A stretch of DNA of 64,000 bases from Mesorhizobium prunaredense (GTDB lineage: Bacteria; Pseudomonadota; Alphaproteobacteria; Rhizobiales; Rhizobiaceae). The first letter of the stretch is position 1. Each line of letters starts with the position of its first letter. The DNA lies in NCBI RefSeq assembly GCF_900156895.1, contig NZ_FTPD01000017.1:168094-232093 (forward strand), read 5' to 3'. The notes beneath the pieces are model-generated. The model worked only from the letters and a program-made list of their open reading frames with translations. It was not told the DNA's origin and ran no database searches. The position numbers and the translations under genes were made by a program. Positions 18,241 through 27,798 of the stretch are shown in pieces.

Positions 18241-18569
18241 CCTTCCATATTCGCTGATCGGGCAGACCGACGATTTGGCGACTCCTCCAATTCTGCTAGA
18301 AGCTTCGAAGCTAGGTCATCCGTCTCCTCCAATCCTGATACGGGAGGGCTGCAGCTTGCCCGAAGCATTGCAGGGTTTAGCGACACGCTCCGCAATTTGT
18401 CAGAGCTGAAGACTATGGCGCAGCGACAACAGATCGCGGACATGAAGGCCTAGGCACAGCGGTCATAGTCTTGTTCCCGAGCAGGGCCGACTAACGCGAG
18501 CCAATGGATAAGCGCCAGAACGTCTGGGAGTGCTCCGCCCACTATCCCTGACGGGCATCCACGTCTCGA
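18241..18569. other. Short non-coding stretch between IS110 scrap and GMC gene
   Basis: No gene is seen. A plus-strand peptide near 18345-18453 (LARSIAGFSDTLRNLSELKT, then MAQRQQIADMKA) looks like the helical end of a lost protein but cannot be assigned. Confidence 0.3.
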
Positions 18570-20246
18570 TTAGCGCTCATTCAGTATGGCGTGAGACATC
18601 TTTTCAGCGACCATGATTGTTGGGATGTTCGTATTTGCTCTAGGGCAAAATGGCATCACCGATGCGTCGGCGACTCTTAAGCCCGACACGCGGTGAACGC
18701 GCCCGGAAGGATCCGTAACACTAGTTGGTTCCAGAGCAGGTCCCATTCGACAAGTTGAAGTCGGATGAAAGTTTCCAAAGGCATTCTGGCGTATAAAGTG
18801 GCCGAGAAGCTCGTCGCTATCGAGGAGGTCTGATATGCTATGACCATCGGTGATTACAGATCTTATGAGGCTTCGACGCAACCACGAGCTACTATCCATA
18901 ACCGTGGCGACAATCGAAGTGAGCCCGAAATTAAGGCGATTGTACTTGCTAATCCGCTTTGCTCGCCCAGTCCAGGTAGAAGGAAATGGGTCAAGTGCGA
19001 GCGCCACCAGCGCCTTGTGCTGAAGCAGCTGTGCTACGAACCGAAACGCCTCCTTCAATCGCTCACCATCCCGCTTGTCGCTCAACATATTGAAATTCAC
19101 CTCCGGCTCAGTAGCATGAGAAGAATTCTTGAGCGAAACCGTTCCTGTCGAGTAGGCGCGGTTGACCCAGAAAGCCAAGGTGCCGAGGCGTTTACCGATC
19201 GGATGCCACGCGGACTTGGCGAGGGCTGAGATGGCCATATCGCTCGACGGGCAGCCCTCGTATCCTGACGAGTAACGAGCATGCATCTGAATATAGCCGG
19301 TCGCGACAGGCGCCATTCGATCGTCCTGCCTCAAATACGCCGAGATGGCGACACCCGGGTGCTCTTGAAGATTTTTTCCGACGCCATTTAAATCTGCGAC
19401 AACTGGGATTCCGACGTTCAACAGCTGTTCAGCTGGGCCGATCCCGGACCGCATCAACAAGGCCGGCGAATGGATGGCGCCGGCACATAGGACAACCGTT
19501 GACGCGCCATATGAGTGCCGGCCGGTCTCACTTTCGGTCTCGACCCCAGTTATTTGACGTCCTGAAGAGGTTAAACGTACGACCGTCGTCTCGGGCAGGA
19601 TTGTCAGGTTGGGTCGAGCTCGGACGCTCTTCGACAAATAAGCCATTGCAGCTGAGACGCGATGACCGTTGCGGTTCGTCAATGGAACAACTGAGTGACC
19701 ATCTCCAAACACGCCGTTAAAGTCTGGTCGATACGGTATCCCGTTATCTTCAAATGCGCTCGAAGCGGCGCGAATAAATCCGGACCATTCTGCTTTGCCC
19801 ACGCGTCTAATGGGCAGTGGGCCGTCGTTGCCATGAAATTCATTGTTAAAATCCAGATCGCACTCAAGTCGGCGGAAATATGGCAGGACACCTTCCCAAT
19901 CCCAGCCCGTCGCACCGCCAGACGCCCATTCGTCATAGTCCGCAGGGCCTCCCCGATTAGCTACTTGAGCATTAATGCTAGAGCCCCCTCCGATGACCCG
20001 GGCTTGCTCATAGTGTGTGCGCCTGCTGACATCCTGGACTATGGTTGCGTTGAGCGACGGCCACTGATAGCGGGGGTTGTAGTAAGCCCTCGTAGGGTCG
20101 CCATCGAGGATATCATCAGGGATGGCATCAGGGCGAAAGTCAGGCCCAGCCTCAATGAGCAGGACCCGACTTCCATTGGCCGATAGCCTGTTCGCCATGA
20201 CGCATCCGGAAGAGCCGCCACCTACAATTATATAATCGAATAACAA
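18570..20246 (-). CDS. GMC-family FAD oxidoreductase (copy 1)
   Basis: This flavoprotein of about 558 residues is of the glucose-methanol-choline oxidoreductase family, which oxidises alcohols to aldehydes or ketones. The N-terminal FAD fold is FDYIIVGGGSSGCVMANRL. The first GMC signature is GGGSSINAQVANRGGPADYD, and HSPALLMRSGIG is the second. The C-terminus holds the catalytic pair, His in NFHPTSTCRMG and Asn in PRANTNIPTIM. The frame is open back to 20327. A TTG at 20246 has GGGGGACC six bases upstream, exactly where its paralogue at 29149 also has a TTG behind GGGGAGGA, so I prefer TTG; an ATG at 20282 is the alternative. It is divergent from the DAO-type oxidase at 20944, whereas in the second copy the two genes are in tandem. 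Confidence 0.88.
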   Translation of the reverse strand: MLFDYIIVGGGSSGCVMANRLSANGSRVLLIEAGPDFRPDAIPDDILDGDPTRAYYNPRYQWPSLNATIVQDVSRRTHYEQARVIGGGSSINAQVANRGGPADYDEWASGGATGWDWEGVLPYFRRLECDLDFNNEFHGNDGPLPIRRVGKAEWSGFIRAASSAFEDNGIPYRPDFNGVFGDGHSVVPLTNRNGHRVSAAMAYLSKSVRARPNLTILPETTVVRLTSSGRQITGVETESETGRHSYGASTVVLCAGAIHSPALLMRSGIGPAEQLLNVGIPVVADLNGVGKNLQEHPGVAISAYLRQDDRMAPVATGYIQMHARYSSGYEGCPSSDMAISALAKSAWHPIGKRLGTLAFWVNRAYSTGTVSLKNSSHATEPEVNFNMLSDKRDGERLKEAFRFVAQLLQHKALVALALDPFPSTWTGRAKRISKYNRLNFGLTSIVATVMDSSSWLRRSLIRSVITDGHSISDLLDSDELLGHFIRQNAFGNFHPTSTCRMGPALEPTSVTDPSGRVHRVSGLRVADASVMPFCPRANTNIPTIMVAEKMSHAILNER

Positions 20247-20943
20247 AGACGGTCCCCCGTTTTCTGCGCCCTGGAAAAGCATCAGGCCGCACGTGTATTC
20301 GGCGACTTCATGTGATCGCCAACACAACTGGTCGCGCGGCGAGCCTAGCGGGCGACGGCGCTTCAGAAGATAACTTACTCAAAGGCGTTGGGCGGCACGG
20401 GCGCTTTCCGTAGATCTACTGTGCTCGGGGAGCAAGGAGCGTGCAGGTCACATCCAACTGCGACCGCACCGACCGGAAAGATTCCATGATGGTTCCCGAG
20501 CAATTCCTCTCAATCTCAGCGTATTCGTCGAAATTTAAATCCATCTATTTTCCTGCGGCGTTTCCGACCCGTGTCATCAAGCTTTGCAAATCTGTTTAGT
20601 AGGCAAAGACCGTGATACCCATGGGGCGTGCACAGTCCCAGAACCTGCCGGTGCCGAATCCGCCCGCCTACCCACAATCCCGGCACAGCGAATCCGCTCG
20701 GGGTGCCGAAGGTTTGCTCAGAAACCAGCGGCGCCATAGACGCCATATATATTGCGTCTTAAGGCTAAAATCCCCCATGCGTACTAGTAGGTATCACGAC
20801 GTGAGCAGAACGGCGAGGCTCGGTCCCGGAACTGGCAATCATGGCGACTTCTCTCGATTCGTATCGCCGGGTCGTCAGAGCGACTCAACTGTTGACAAGC
20901 GAGATTTCTTGAAAATGTCCTCAATCGATCGCGAGCGGAAAGA
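20247..20943. other. Divergent intergenic region between GMC copy 1 and DAO copy 1
   Basis: No gene is supported. This roughly 700-bp region should hold the divergent promoters of the two oxidoreductase genes. I see no clear palindrome or sigma-54 site. Small overlapping frames at 20516-20746 and 20612-20950 have no family features. Confidence 0.35.
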
Positions 20944-22224
20944 ATGCTGAACGATCGGCGGTCGCATGGGCTTTGGGAGCGGACAGCTCCGCCGCCGCCT
21001 GCGACGGAGAAGCTGGGAGGCAACCTCGTCGCCGATGTCGCGATCGTCGGCGCCGGCTACACCGGGTTGTCCACTGCGCTGCACCTTGCCGAGCGGGGCC
21101 TGGACACTGTCGTGATCGAGGCAGCCGAAATTGGTTTTGGCGCCGCCGGGCGAAGCACCGGGTTGGTGAATGCGGGCCTCTGGGTGATGCCCTCGGCGCT
21201 CAAGGAGACGCTCGGTCCGCTCTATGGCGATCGTTTGCTTAATTTGCTGCGCGATTCCCCACGCACCGTCTTCGAGATCGTCGACAAGCACAACTTGCAG
21301 TGCGAGCTGAAGCGGGCCGGCACGATCCATTGTGGAGCCGATAAGAAGGGCGTTGCCGAGATCGCGGAGCGAGCTCGGCAGTGGCAGGCGCTCGGCGCCC
21401 CGGTGCACATCCTCGACGCCGGGGAGACGCGTGCCAAGACAGGCACCTCGGCCTTCCCCGGAGGCCTCCTCGACCTGCGTGCCGGGACCATCCAGCCGCT
21501 CGCCTATGTGCGCGGCCTCGCTGGTGCGGCGATTGCTGCCGGCGCGACCGTCTTTACGGCGAGCCCGGTCGAGTATATCGCGAGCGAGGCGGGCGTCTGG
21601 CGGCTCGCCACGCAAGGTGGAAGCGTCCGGGCCAAGTGGGCGGTTCTTTTAACCGACACCTACACGTCCCGCATCCTTCCCGCGCTGCGTGGCGAGCAAG
21701 TGGTGCTGCCCGTCTTCCATGTCGCGACTGCGCCGCTGAGCCACAGCATTCGCCGCACGATCCTGCCCGAGGGGCACGGCGCGTGGGACACCCGCACCGT
21801 GCTGACCGCCTTTCGCACAGACGATGCCGGCCGCCTCATTGTCGGCAGCATCGGCGCGCTCCGCGGCACCGGAACCGCGATCCATCGCAACTGGGCGCGG
21901 CGGCGTATTCGAGCGCTCTTCCCGCAAATCGGTGAGGTCGAGCTGGAACATGAGTGGTATGGTCGGATCGGCATGACGACCGACCATCTGCCCAGCTTTC
22001 ATATCCCAGCGGAAAAAATGATCGCGCTGACGGGCTTCAACGGACGAGGCATAGCGCCGGGCACGGTGTTCGGCCGCGAGCTCGCCCGCCATATCAGCGG
22101 CGAGCTGCCGCTCGGTGGGATGTTCCTGCCCGTGTCCCCGGCGCAGAACGCCCCCTTCCGGGCCATCAGAGAGGGCTTTTATGAGCTCGGCGCGCAGATC
22201 GCGCATCTGCCGCCGGTGCGCTGA
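20944..22224 (+). CDS. DAO-family FAD-dependent amine/amino-acid oxidase (copy 1)
   Basis: This 426-residue protein is of the DAO (PuuB / glycine-oxidase-like) family, which oxidises secondary or primary amines with FAD. The dinucleotide fold is DVAIVGAGYTGLSTALHLAE at about 31-50, followed by GFGAAGRSTGLVNAGLW. Near the C-terminus are EWYGRIGMTTDHLP and the FAD-binding TGFNGRGIAPGTVFGRELA. The ATG has GGAAAGA upstream. It is nearly the same, residue for residue, as the protein at 27799-29079. A scrap of an aldehyde dehydrogenase gene abuts its 3' end. In polyamine pathways such oxidases work with an aldehyde dehydrogenase; the substrate here is unknown. Confidence 0.88.
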   Translation: MLNDRRSHGLWERTAPPPPATEKLGGNLVADVAIVGAGYTGLSTALHLAERGLDTVVIEAAEIGFGAAGRSTGLVNAGLWVMPSALKETLGPLYGDRLLNLLRDSPRTVFEIVDKHNLQCELKRAGTIHCGADKKGVAEIAERARQWQALGAPVHILDAGETRAKTGTSAFPGGLLDLRAGTIQPLAYVRGLAGAAIAAGATVFTASPVEYIASEAGVWRLATQGGSVRAKWAVLLTDTYTSRILPALRGEQVVLPVFHVATAPLSHSIRRTILPEGHGAWDTRTVLTAFRTDDAGRLIVGSIGALRGTGTAIHRNWARRRIRALFPQIGEVELEHEWYGRIGMTTDHLPSFHIPAEKMIALTGFNGRGIAPGTVFGRELARHISGELPLGGMFLPVSPAQNAPFRAIREGFYELGAQIAHLPPVR

Positions 22225-22228
22225 CCAC

Positions 22229-22310
22229 CCCTTGGAATCGGCCGATCGGCCAGATCATATGAAGGTTGCTCCGGCGATCGCTGCGTCTTCGGTGCAACGC
22301 ACAATCGAGG
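22229..22310 (+). pseudogene. Aldehyde dehydrogenase gene scrap
   Basis: Directly after the DAO gene the DNA reads CTTGGAATCGGCCGATCGGC, then CAGATCAT, ATGAAGGTTGCTCCGG, CGCTGC, and GCACAAT further on. It matches, with few differences over about 55 bp, the region of the intact aldehyde dehydrogenase gene at about 53334-53402 that encodes TPWNWPIGQIIMKVAPALAA. One base is missing relative to the intact gene and similarity fades after about 22290. It is a relic of a once adjacent ALDH gene, or a recombination scar. Confidence 0.75.
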
Positions 22311-22865
22311 AGTGGACGGGAAAAAATGGTAAGTGAGGGAGTACCCTCGACTAAAGGCGCTGCTACGACGCCCTCGGTCCGTGTCGCGGCGATGGCAGCA
22401 ATTCAGATGTGGCAGCCTTCTGCTTAGTAAAAGCGACACCGCGGGCCATTTCGGGCGGGTAGATACCGCCGCCGCATTTCGATGCAGGCGCAAGAAAGTA
22501 CACAATGGGGTCAATCGCGTTGTCTAATGATTATGTCGGCGCGTTTGGCTCTGTCACGGAAGTCGAGGAGCCTCCCCGTAGGGTGTGCTATCCCTGAAAG
22601 AGAAACATGCGGGAACCGGCCTGCATCGATCAGGCCGGCCTTTAGGTTCGATCGAGAATGGACCAAATCGTCAGTCAAACAATTCTGTAAACTCTTGCAA
22701 AGTATAATCCAAATTACATTGCAAAGCTTTCATAACTGACTCTCGCCAACAATGGTATGGTCGTGCGAAGTCAAGGCCGGGCAATAAAAAGCTGCAGCCA
22801 GGAATGAGGTTCGACGCCTGTTTACTCTCAGGCTGTTGAACGGCACGCAAGAGAGACCAACGTCA
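22311..22865. other. Intergenic stretch before the ATP-grasp gene
   Basis: No intact gene is seen. The minus strand near 22400-22510 encodes a protein-like piece (DPIVYFLAPASKCGGGIYPP) that may be a lost gene. The strong hairpin at 22616-22638 is listed separately. The last 120 bases are AT-rich and probably carry the promoter of the ATP-grasp gene. Confidence 0.35.
22616..22638 (+). terminator. Perfect 8-bp stem hairpin, possible terminator or attenuator
   Basis: CCGGCCTG and CAGGCCGG pair perfectly around the 7-base loop CATCGAT, followed by CCTTTAGG. There is only a weak T run, so intrinsic termination is uncertain. It sits 390 bp after the DAO stop and 230 bp before the ATP-grasp start. 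Confidence 0.4.
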
Positions 22866-24128
22866 ATGGCAAGAAGAGCGCTTATCCTGGTGGAAGGCCA
22901 TAGGGGCAACGGTCCGCTGTATGTTCAAGCGGCCCAGCGCCTTGGCCTTCATCCGATTACCCTGTCGGCTGATCCGGGTCGGTACGAATATCTTGCAAAT
23001 GAGACTGCTGAGGCAATCCGCGTCGATACAGATCAATTCGATGCGCTCACCCGCGAATGTTCCCGGCTGGGTGAAACCTACCAAATCGCTGGGATAACGG
23101 GATTTTCGGGCGACGATGAGCTGGCCTATGCAATGGTTGCTAAGCTCTGCCAGCACTTCAATCTATCGGGCCCTGAGCCCGCATCGGTTGAGCGATGCTG
23201 TGACAAATTTGCCCAACGTAGGTTCCTTGCGGGGGCCGGCGTGCCAATACCTGCCTACCACGTGGCGGCAAATGCGCCGGAGGTAAAAAACGCTGCCGCC
23301 GAGATCGGCCTACCGGTTGTTCTCAAGCCCGCCACGGGTAGCGGCAGTGTAGGTGTCCGATTGTGCCGTAATTTTGAGGAGTTGGCCGAGCATACGAGCT
23401 ACCTCTTGGGCGGAATGCATGTATGGCGAGCCTCGCCGAGCATGCTTGTTGAAGAATTCGCAGAAGGTCGGTTTTATTATGCTGACACAATGGGAAATGA
23501 GCTATTCGAGATTGGCGTAGCCGAGTTCGGTCCTCCACCACATTTTGTTATTCGTGAGTTTACTTATCCGGCCCCGGTGAATGAAGATGAGTATGAGCGT
23601 ATCTCCGATATCTCATTGAGCTGTTTGCAAGCTCTCGGTCTGGGGTGGGGCCCGACCAACATTGAATTCCGCTGGACAAAGCGGGGCCCAGTCGTCATTG
23701 AGGTCAATCCACGGCTTGGCGGCTCACCCGCATCTCAACTTTCTCAGCTCGCGTACGGTGTCGATCTCATCACCGAGCACATTAAGCTTGTCACGGGCGT
23801 CGAAACGAATTTGCGCCGAAGGCGCTCGCACGCTGCGGCCGCGCGGTACCTACTTCCTGATCGCGATGGCAACCTCGATTGGATCGATGGAGGCGGTCGG
23901 GCGGCTGCAGTATCAGGTGTCGCCGAGGTCAAATTCTACGTTAATCCAATGACGCCGATCGTCAGGAAAGGCGATTACCGAGACCGCATCGGGCATGTCG
24001 TTGCAGTTTCACCCAGCCTTGCTCAGGCCGAGGCCATACTTGAGCGGGCCGTCGACTTAATTAAATGGTCAATCTCACCATTTCCGACCTCTGGCGAACA
24101 CGAAGAATCGGTGGGGGCTAGGTTCTAG
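22866..24128 (+). CDS. ATP-grasp domain ligase
   Basis: This 420-residue protein has an N-terminal pre-ATP-grasp Rossmann-like domain (RRALILVEGHRGNGPLYVQA, then RLGLHPITLSADP). An ATP-grasp fold follows: CDKFAQRRFLAGAGVPIPAY, LPVVLKPATGSGSVGVRLC as the nucleotide-binding loop, SMLVEEFAEGRFYYAD, and the metal site FRWTKRGPVVIEVNPRLGGS. Such enzymes activate a carboxylate with ATP and join it to an amine or thiol. Substrates are unknown. The ATG at 22866 is preferred over a TTG at 22836 since similarity begins at ARRALIL. The MmgE/PrpD gene follows after 37 bases, so the two probably form an operon. From memory, an ATP-grasp protein of this kind (y4rH) exists on the NGR234 symbiotic plasmid. 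Confidence 0.82.
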   Translation: MARRALILVEGHRGNGPLYVQAAQRLGLHPITLSADPGRYEYLANETAEAIRVDTDQFDALTRECSRLGETYQIAGITGFSGDDELAYAMVAKLCQHFNLSGPEPASVERCCDKFAQRRFLAGAGVPIPAYHVAANAPEVKNAAAEIGLPVVLKPATGSGSVGVRLCRNFEELAEHTSYLLGGMHVWRASPSMLVEEFAEGRFYYADTMGNELFEIGVAEFGPPPHFVIREFTYPAPVNEDEYERISDISLSCLQALGLGWGPTNIEFRWTKRGPVVIEVNPRLGGSPASQLSQLAYGVDLITEHIKLVTGVETNLRRRRSHAAAARYLLPDRDGNLDWIDGGGRAAAVSGVAEVKFYVNPMTPIVRKGDYRDRIGHVVAVSPSLAQAEAILERAVDLIKWSISPFPTSGEHEESVGARF

Positions 24129-24165
24129 ATATCAGCAGCTCGATATGTCATTTGGAGGTACAACA

Positions 24166-25560
24166 ATGGATGTAACGACGCAAATCATTAGGCATGTTCT
24201 CAATTCCCGGGCCGAGACAATACCTGAGAAAGCGATCGAGCGTGCCAAGCTCTCCATCCTGGATACGATTGCGTGCGCGATTGGCGGATCGAATGATCCT
24301 ATTGCGCACCTCGCTCGCGATCTGGGCTCGTTGTCGGGTGGCAAGCCAGAATGCACCGTTTGGGTTTCCGGAGATAAGCTTCCTTCGAGCTTGGCAGCTC
24401 TTGTTAACGCGACTACGGCCAGAGCCCTTGATTTTGATGAAACGGATGAGATTTGCGTTAACGGTTGTCACGCAAGCTCATATGATGTCCCGCCGGCCCT
24501 AGCACTGGCCGAACGCGACCGTTCTATCACCGGAAGAGAATTGCTGACCGCAGTTGCAACAGCTATCGATCTGCACGTGCGTCTCGCGCGCAGCGTTACC
24601 ACATATTCTTCGAACACAGGCCGCGACAACATGGTCTCGGTCTGGGGCGCGACCGCTGTTAGCACCAAGTTGCTCCGGCTTGACGAAGAAAAAACTCGAA
24701 ATGCATTTGGAATCGCCTATGCCCACGCCGCCGGCGAGTATCAGATGTATGAAGAAGGTGCCCACACTGTAGCGCTGCAACAGGGATTGCGGGCCCGCTC
24801 CGGAATTGAGTCGGCCCTGTCAGCTATGGTGGGCCTCAACGGCCCGCGGGAGCCGTTCTTTGGGAAGTATGGTTTCTACAAGGCCTTCGAACCTGAGTTC
24901 GACCTCAATATGTTGATGGACAAACTGGGATGCGACTATGTTAACGCTTCCATGGGCTTCAAGCCCTGGCCGTCCTGCAAGTGTAATCATTTCGGGATCG
25001 AGGGGCTGCTGCAACTGCGCGCCAAGCACAACTTCGCGGGCGACGATATCGTGTCACTTGAGCTCGGGTTGAATCAGCGCGCGGAGAGTCTTGTGGGTCA
25101 GCCGCACGACCAAAAGTGGAACCCAAAGGACCCCGTTGTAGCGCGTTACAGCCTGCCTTACGTCATCTCTGTTGCAGCGCAACATGGGAGAGTCGCAATT
25201 GGCGATTTCCGTCCCGAAGCACTCCAGGATGCGGCCGTGCGTCGGATTATGGCCGTTACCAAGGTTGAGGTTGATCCAGAGATCGACCGCACTCACGGCC
25301 AGTATGGGAATTCGCCGACGACAGTTAAAGTAAGGCTAAAGAGCGGAGCAGAACACTTCATTCGTGTGGACAAGCCGTTCGGACATCCGGAAAACCCTGC
25401 TTCGCTTATCGATGGCATACGCAAACTTAGGGATTGCAGCGAAACCTCCATGCTGCCCTTCTCCGAGAAACAAATCGGGTTGATCGGGGACTTCATCGGC
25501 GATCTTGACAAGCAGCCCTCGTTGACCCCGCTATTTGGTTTGCTAGTGGGGGGTAAGTAG
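24166..25560 (+). CDS. MmgE/PrpD family protein (copy 1)
   Basis: This 464-residue protein is of the 2-methylcitrate dehydratase / immune-responsive gene 1 superfamily, whose members dehydrate or decarboxylate small di- and tricarboxylic acids. It shows the all-helical N-domain start (AKLSILDTIACAIGGSNDPI), TARALDFDETDEICVNGCH with the conserved catalytic region, NAFGIAYAHAAGEYQMYEEG, and FKPWPSCKCNHFGIEG. The GGAGGT seven bases before the ATG at 24166 decides the start. A second copy of the same length lies at 44014-45408, with most residues identical. It probably shares a transcript with the ATP-grasp gene. A true PrpD sits with prpB/prpC, absent here, so propionate metabolism is unlikely. 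Confidence 0.88.
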   Translation: MDVTTQIIRHVLNSRAETIPEKAIERAKLSILDTIACAIGGSNDPIAHLARDLGSLSGGKPECTVWVSGDKLPSSLAALVNATTARALDFDETDEICVNGCHASSYDVPPALALAERDRSITGRELLTAVATAIDLHVRLARSVTTYSSNTGRDNMVSVWGATAVSTKLLRLDEEKTRNAFGIAYAHAAGEYQMYEEGAHTVALQQGLRARSGIESALSAMVGLNGPREPFFGKYGFYKAFEPEFDLNMLMDKLGCDYVNASMGFKPWPSCKCNHFGIEGLLQLRAKHNFAGDDIVSLELGLNQRAESLVGQPHDQKWNPKDPVVARYSLPYVISVAAQHGRVAIGDFRPEALQDAAVRRIMAVTKVEVDPEIDRTHGQYGNSPTTVKVRLKSGAEHFIRVDKPFGHPENPASLIDGIRKLRDCSETSMLPFSEKQIGLIGDFIGDLDKQPSLTPLFGLLVGGK

Positions 25561-25979
25561 TCCCGGGTGCTGCATGGAGGAACCAGCCGTCGCCGATCTG
25601 GGTGGCTATTCTACCCGTCAGGAGAACCAGCGTCATTGCATCGACCGGATCAATATTCGTCAACACAAGCGATGTCGCGCCGACAGCAGCGCCACATCGT
25701 CGTTCGCGAACCAGAGCGGCGCCTCGCCGTCGAGAATGACCAGGCAGCTTCCGTTCACGAGGCGAAGAACTCGATTGTCTCGAGACGGGGAAGCGGATCG
25801 CCCAACGTCGGCCGGCCGTTAAGCCGCCCTTCACCAGCGTCTCCGCCCCGTCAGGCTTAGAATTTCGCGGTACGGACCATTCGTCATTCTCGCACTCTCG
25901 CGCACGATTTTCAAGCATTCACCGTACGGCCTGCAGTCCATATCCTTGCCTCCACACGTTTTCACAAGGTTGAACATCC
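25561..25979. other. Intergenic stretch, possible antisense gene scrap
   Basis: No supported gene. A minus-strand frame at 25493-25918 contains LVLTNIDPVDAMTLVLLTGR, which reads protein-like but matches no family I know, and it overlaps the end of the PrpD gene. The reductase start at 25980 has only a modest AAGG site. Confidence 0.3.
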
Positions 25980-26975
<996 letters not shown>

Positions 26976-26976
26976 T

Positions 26977-27120
26977 CGTAGATCCGTCAACTCCCCTAGG
27001 CCGTGGTATCGGTGCTTGCCCGGAAACAAACGATCTTGTTCCAGAGCATCTCCGAAGGTGGCGGCATGCGAGCAACGTAACAACCGGCGACATTTGAAGA
27101 GGATGTCGGCGTCATCCGTT
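26977..27120 (+). repeat. Diverged repeat, copy 2 (matches 11361-11512)
   Basis: It starts two bases after the reductase stop with GATCCGTCAACT and shares the ordered blocks listed for copy 1. It runs directly into an IstB-like scrap, which suggests that the repeat belongs to the end of a decayed IS element. Confidence 0.55.
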
Positions 27121-27243
27121 TACTCGTATATCGATTTCCGGGGCGCGCGCATAGAGCACGGAGTGATCGAGCCGTGCTGCTTGCCGGCCGAAGGCGCAGG
27201 CCAGCCACGACTTGCCGGTTCCGGTCTGGCCGATGTATCGCCG
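27121..27243 (-). pseudogene. istB: IS21-family IstB helper ATPase fragment
   Basis: The minus strand reads [20 protein letters not shown], then [16 protein letters not shown]. This contains the Walker A motif GQTGTGKS of the IstB/DnaC-like ATPase of IS21 elements. Only about 40 residues remain. It may be part of the same decayed element as the istA pieces at 3.5-4.9 kb or of a separate copy. Confidence 0.7.
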
Positions 27244-27798
27244 CTTTCATGCACATTTCCTCGTGCAACGCCGATTTTCTGCGTTGACAAGGAATAATCC
27301 GCGGAAATCGGCCGGTTAAACAGGCTATGGTTGCCTAAGTCCGATCCCGTTATTCTAAAGCTGGCATGAACGCGGTAGAACTTTTCCAAAAGATTCTTAG
27401 CTACGCCCCCTCCCAAGGCGCACCGGCCCGGCAGCGAGCTCAGTCTCCTGCCGGGCGCTCTGATTCTCTGCGCACGATTAGCCAGAGTGGAGCCTTCAGC
27501 CTGTCTGACTCCGTCTCAGGCAGTCAACAAGGTTTCCTCACAGAATTTTGCGCTGGTCGGGCACCTGACCGATAGCGGCTCTGCTTGAGCCTGACTTTTG
27601 GCCGCACTTGAAAGGGAATGGGCCTCCCATGGATTTGCTCGGCCGAGCTTGGGACAGGATGATCACTGGTCTGCCCGGCGGCAAGAGTCATACAGCTAGG
27701 TTTGAAATGGCGTGCGCGTGGGAATTGTCCGATCGCGTGATTTTTCTCGTTGGCGAAGGTAGCCTCGCTAAGTGTTGAGATGGGTGGGAGCGGGAAGA
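27244..27798. other. Intergenic stretch upstream of DAO copy 2
   Basis: No supported gene. Only short frames occur. This differs from the 700 bp upstream of DAO copy 1; the two upstream regions share little beyond the ribosome site. Confidence 0.35.

Noticed and set aside
24166..25560. 2-methylcitrate dehydratase PrpD of propionate catabolism
   Set aside because: The protein is of the superfamily, but prpB and prpC are absent and the neighbour is an ATP-grasp ligase, so the specific PrpD role is not supported.
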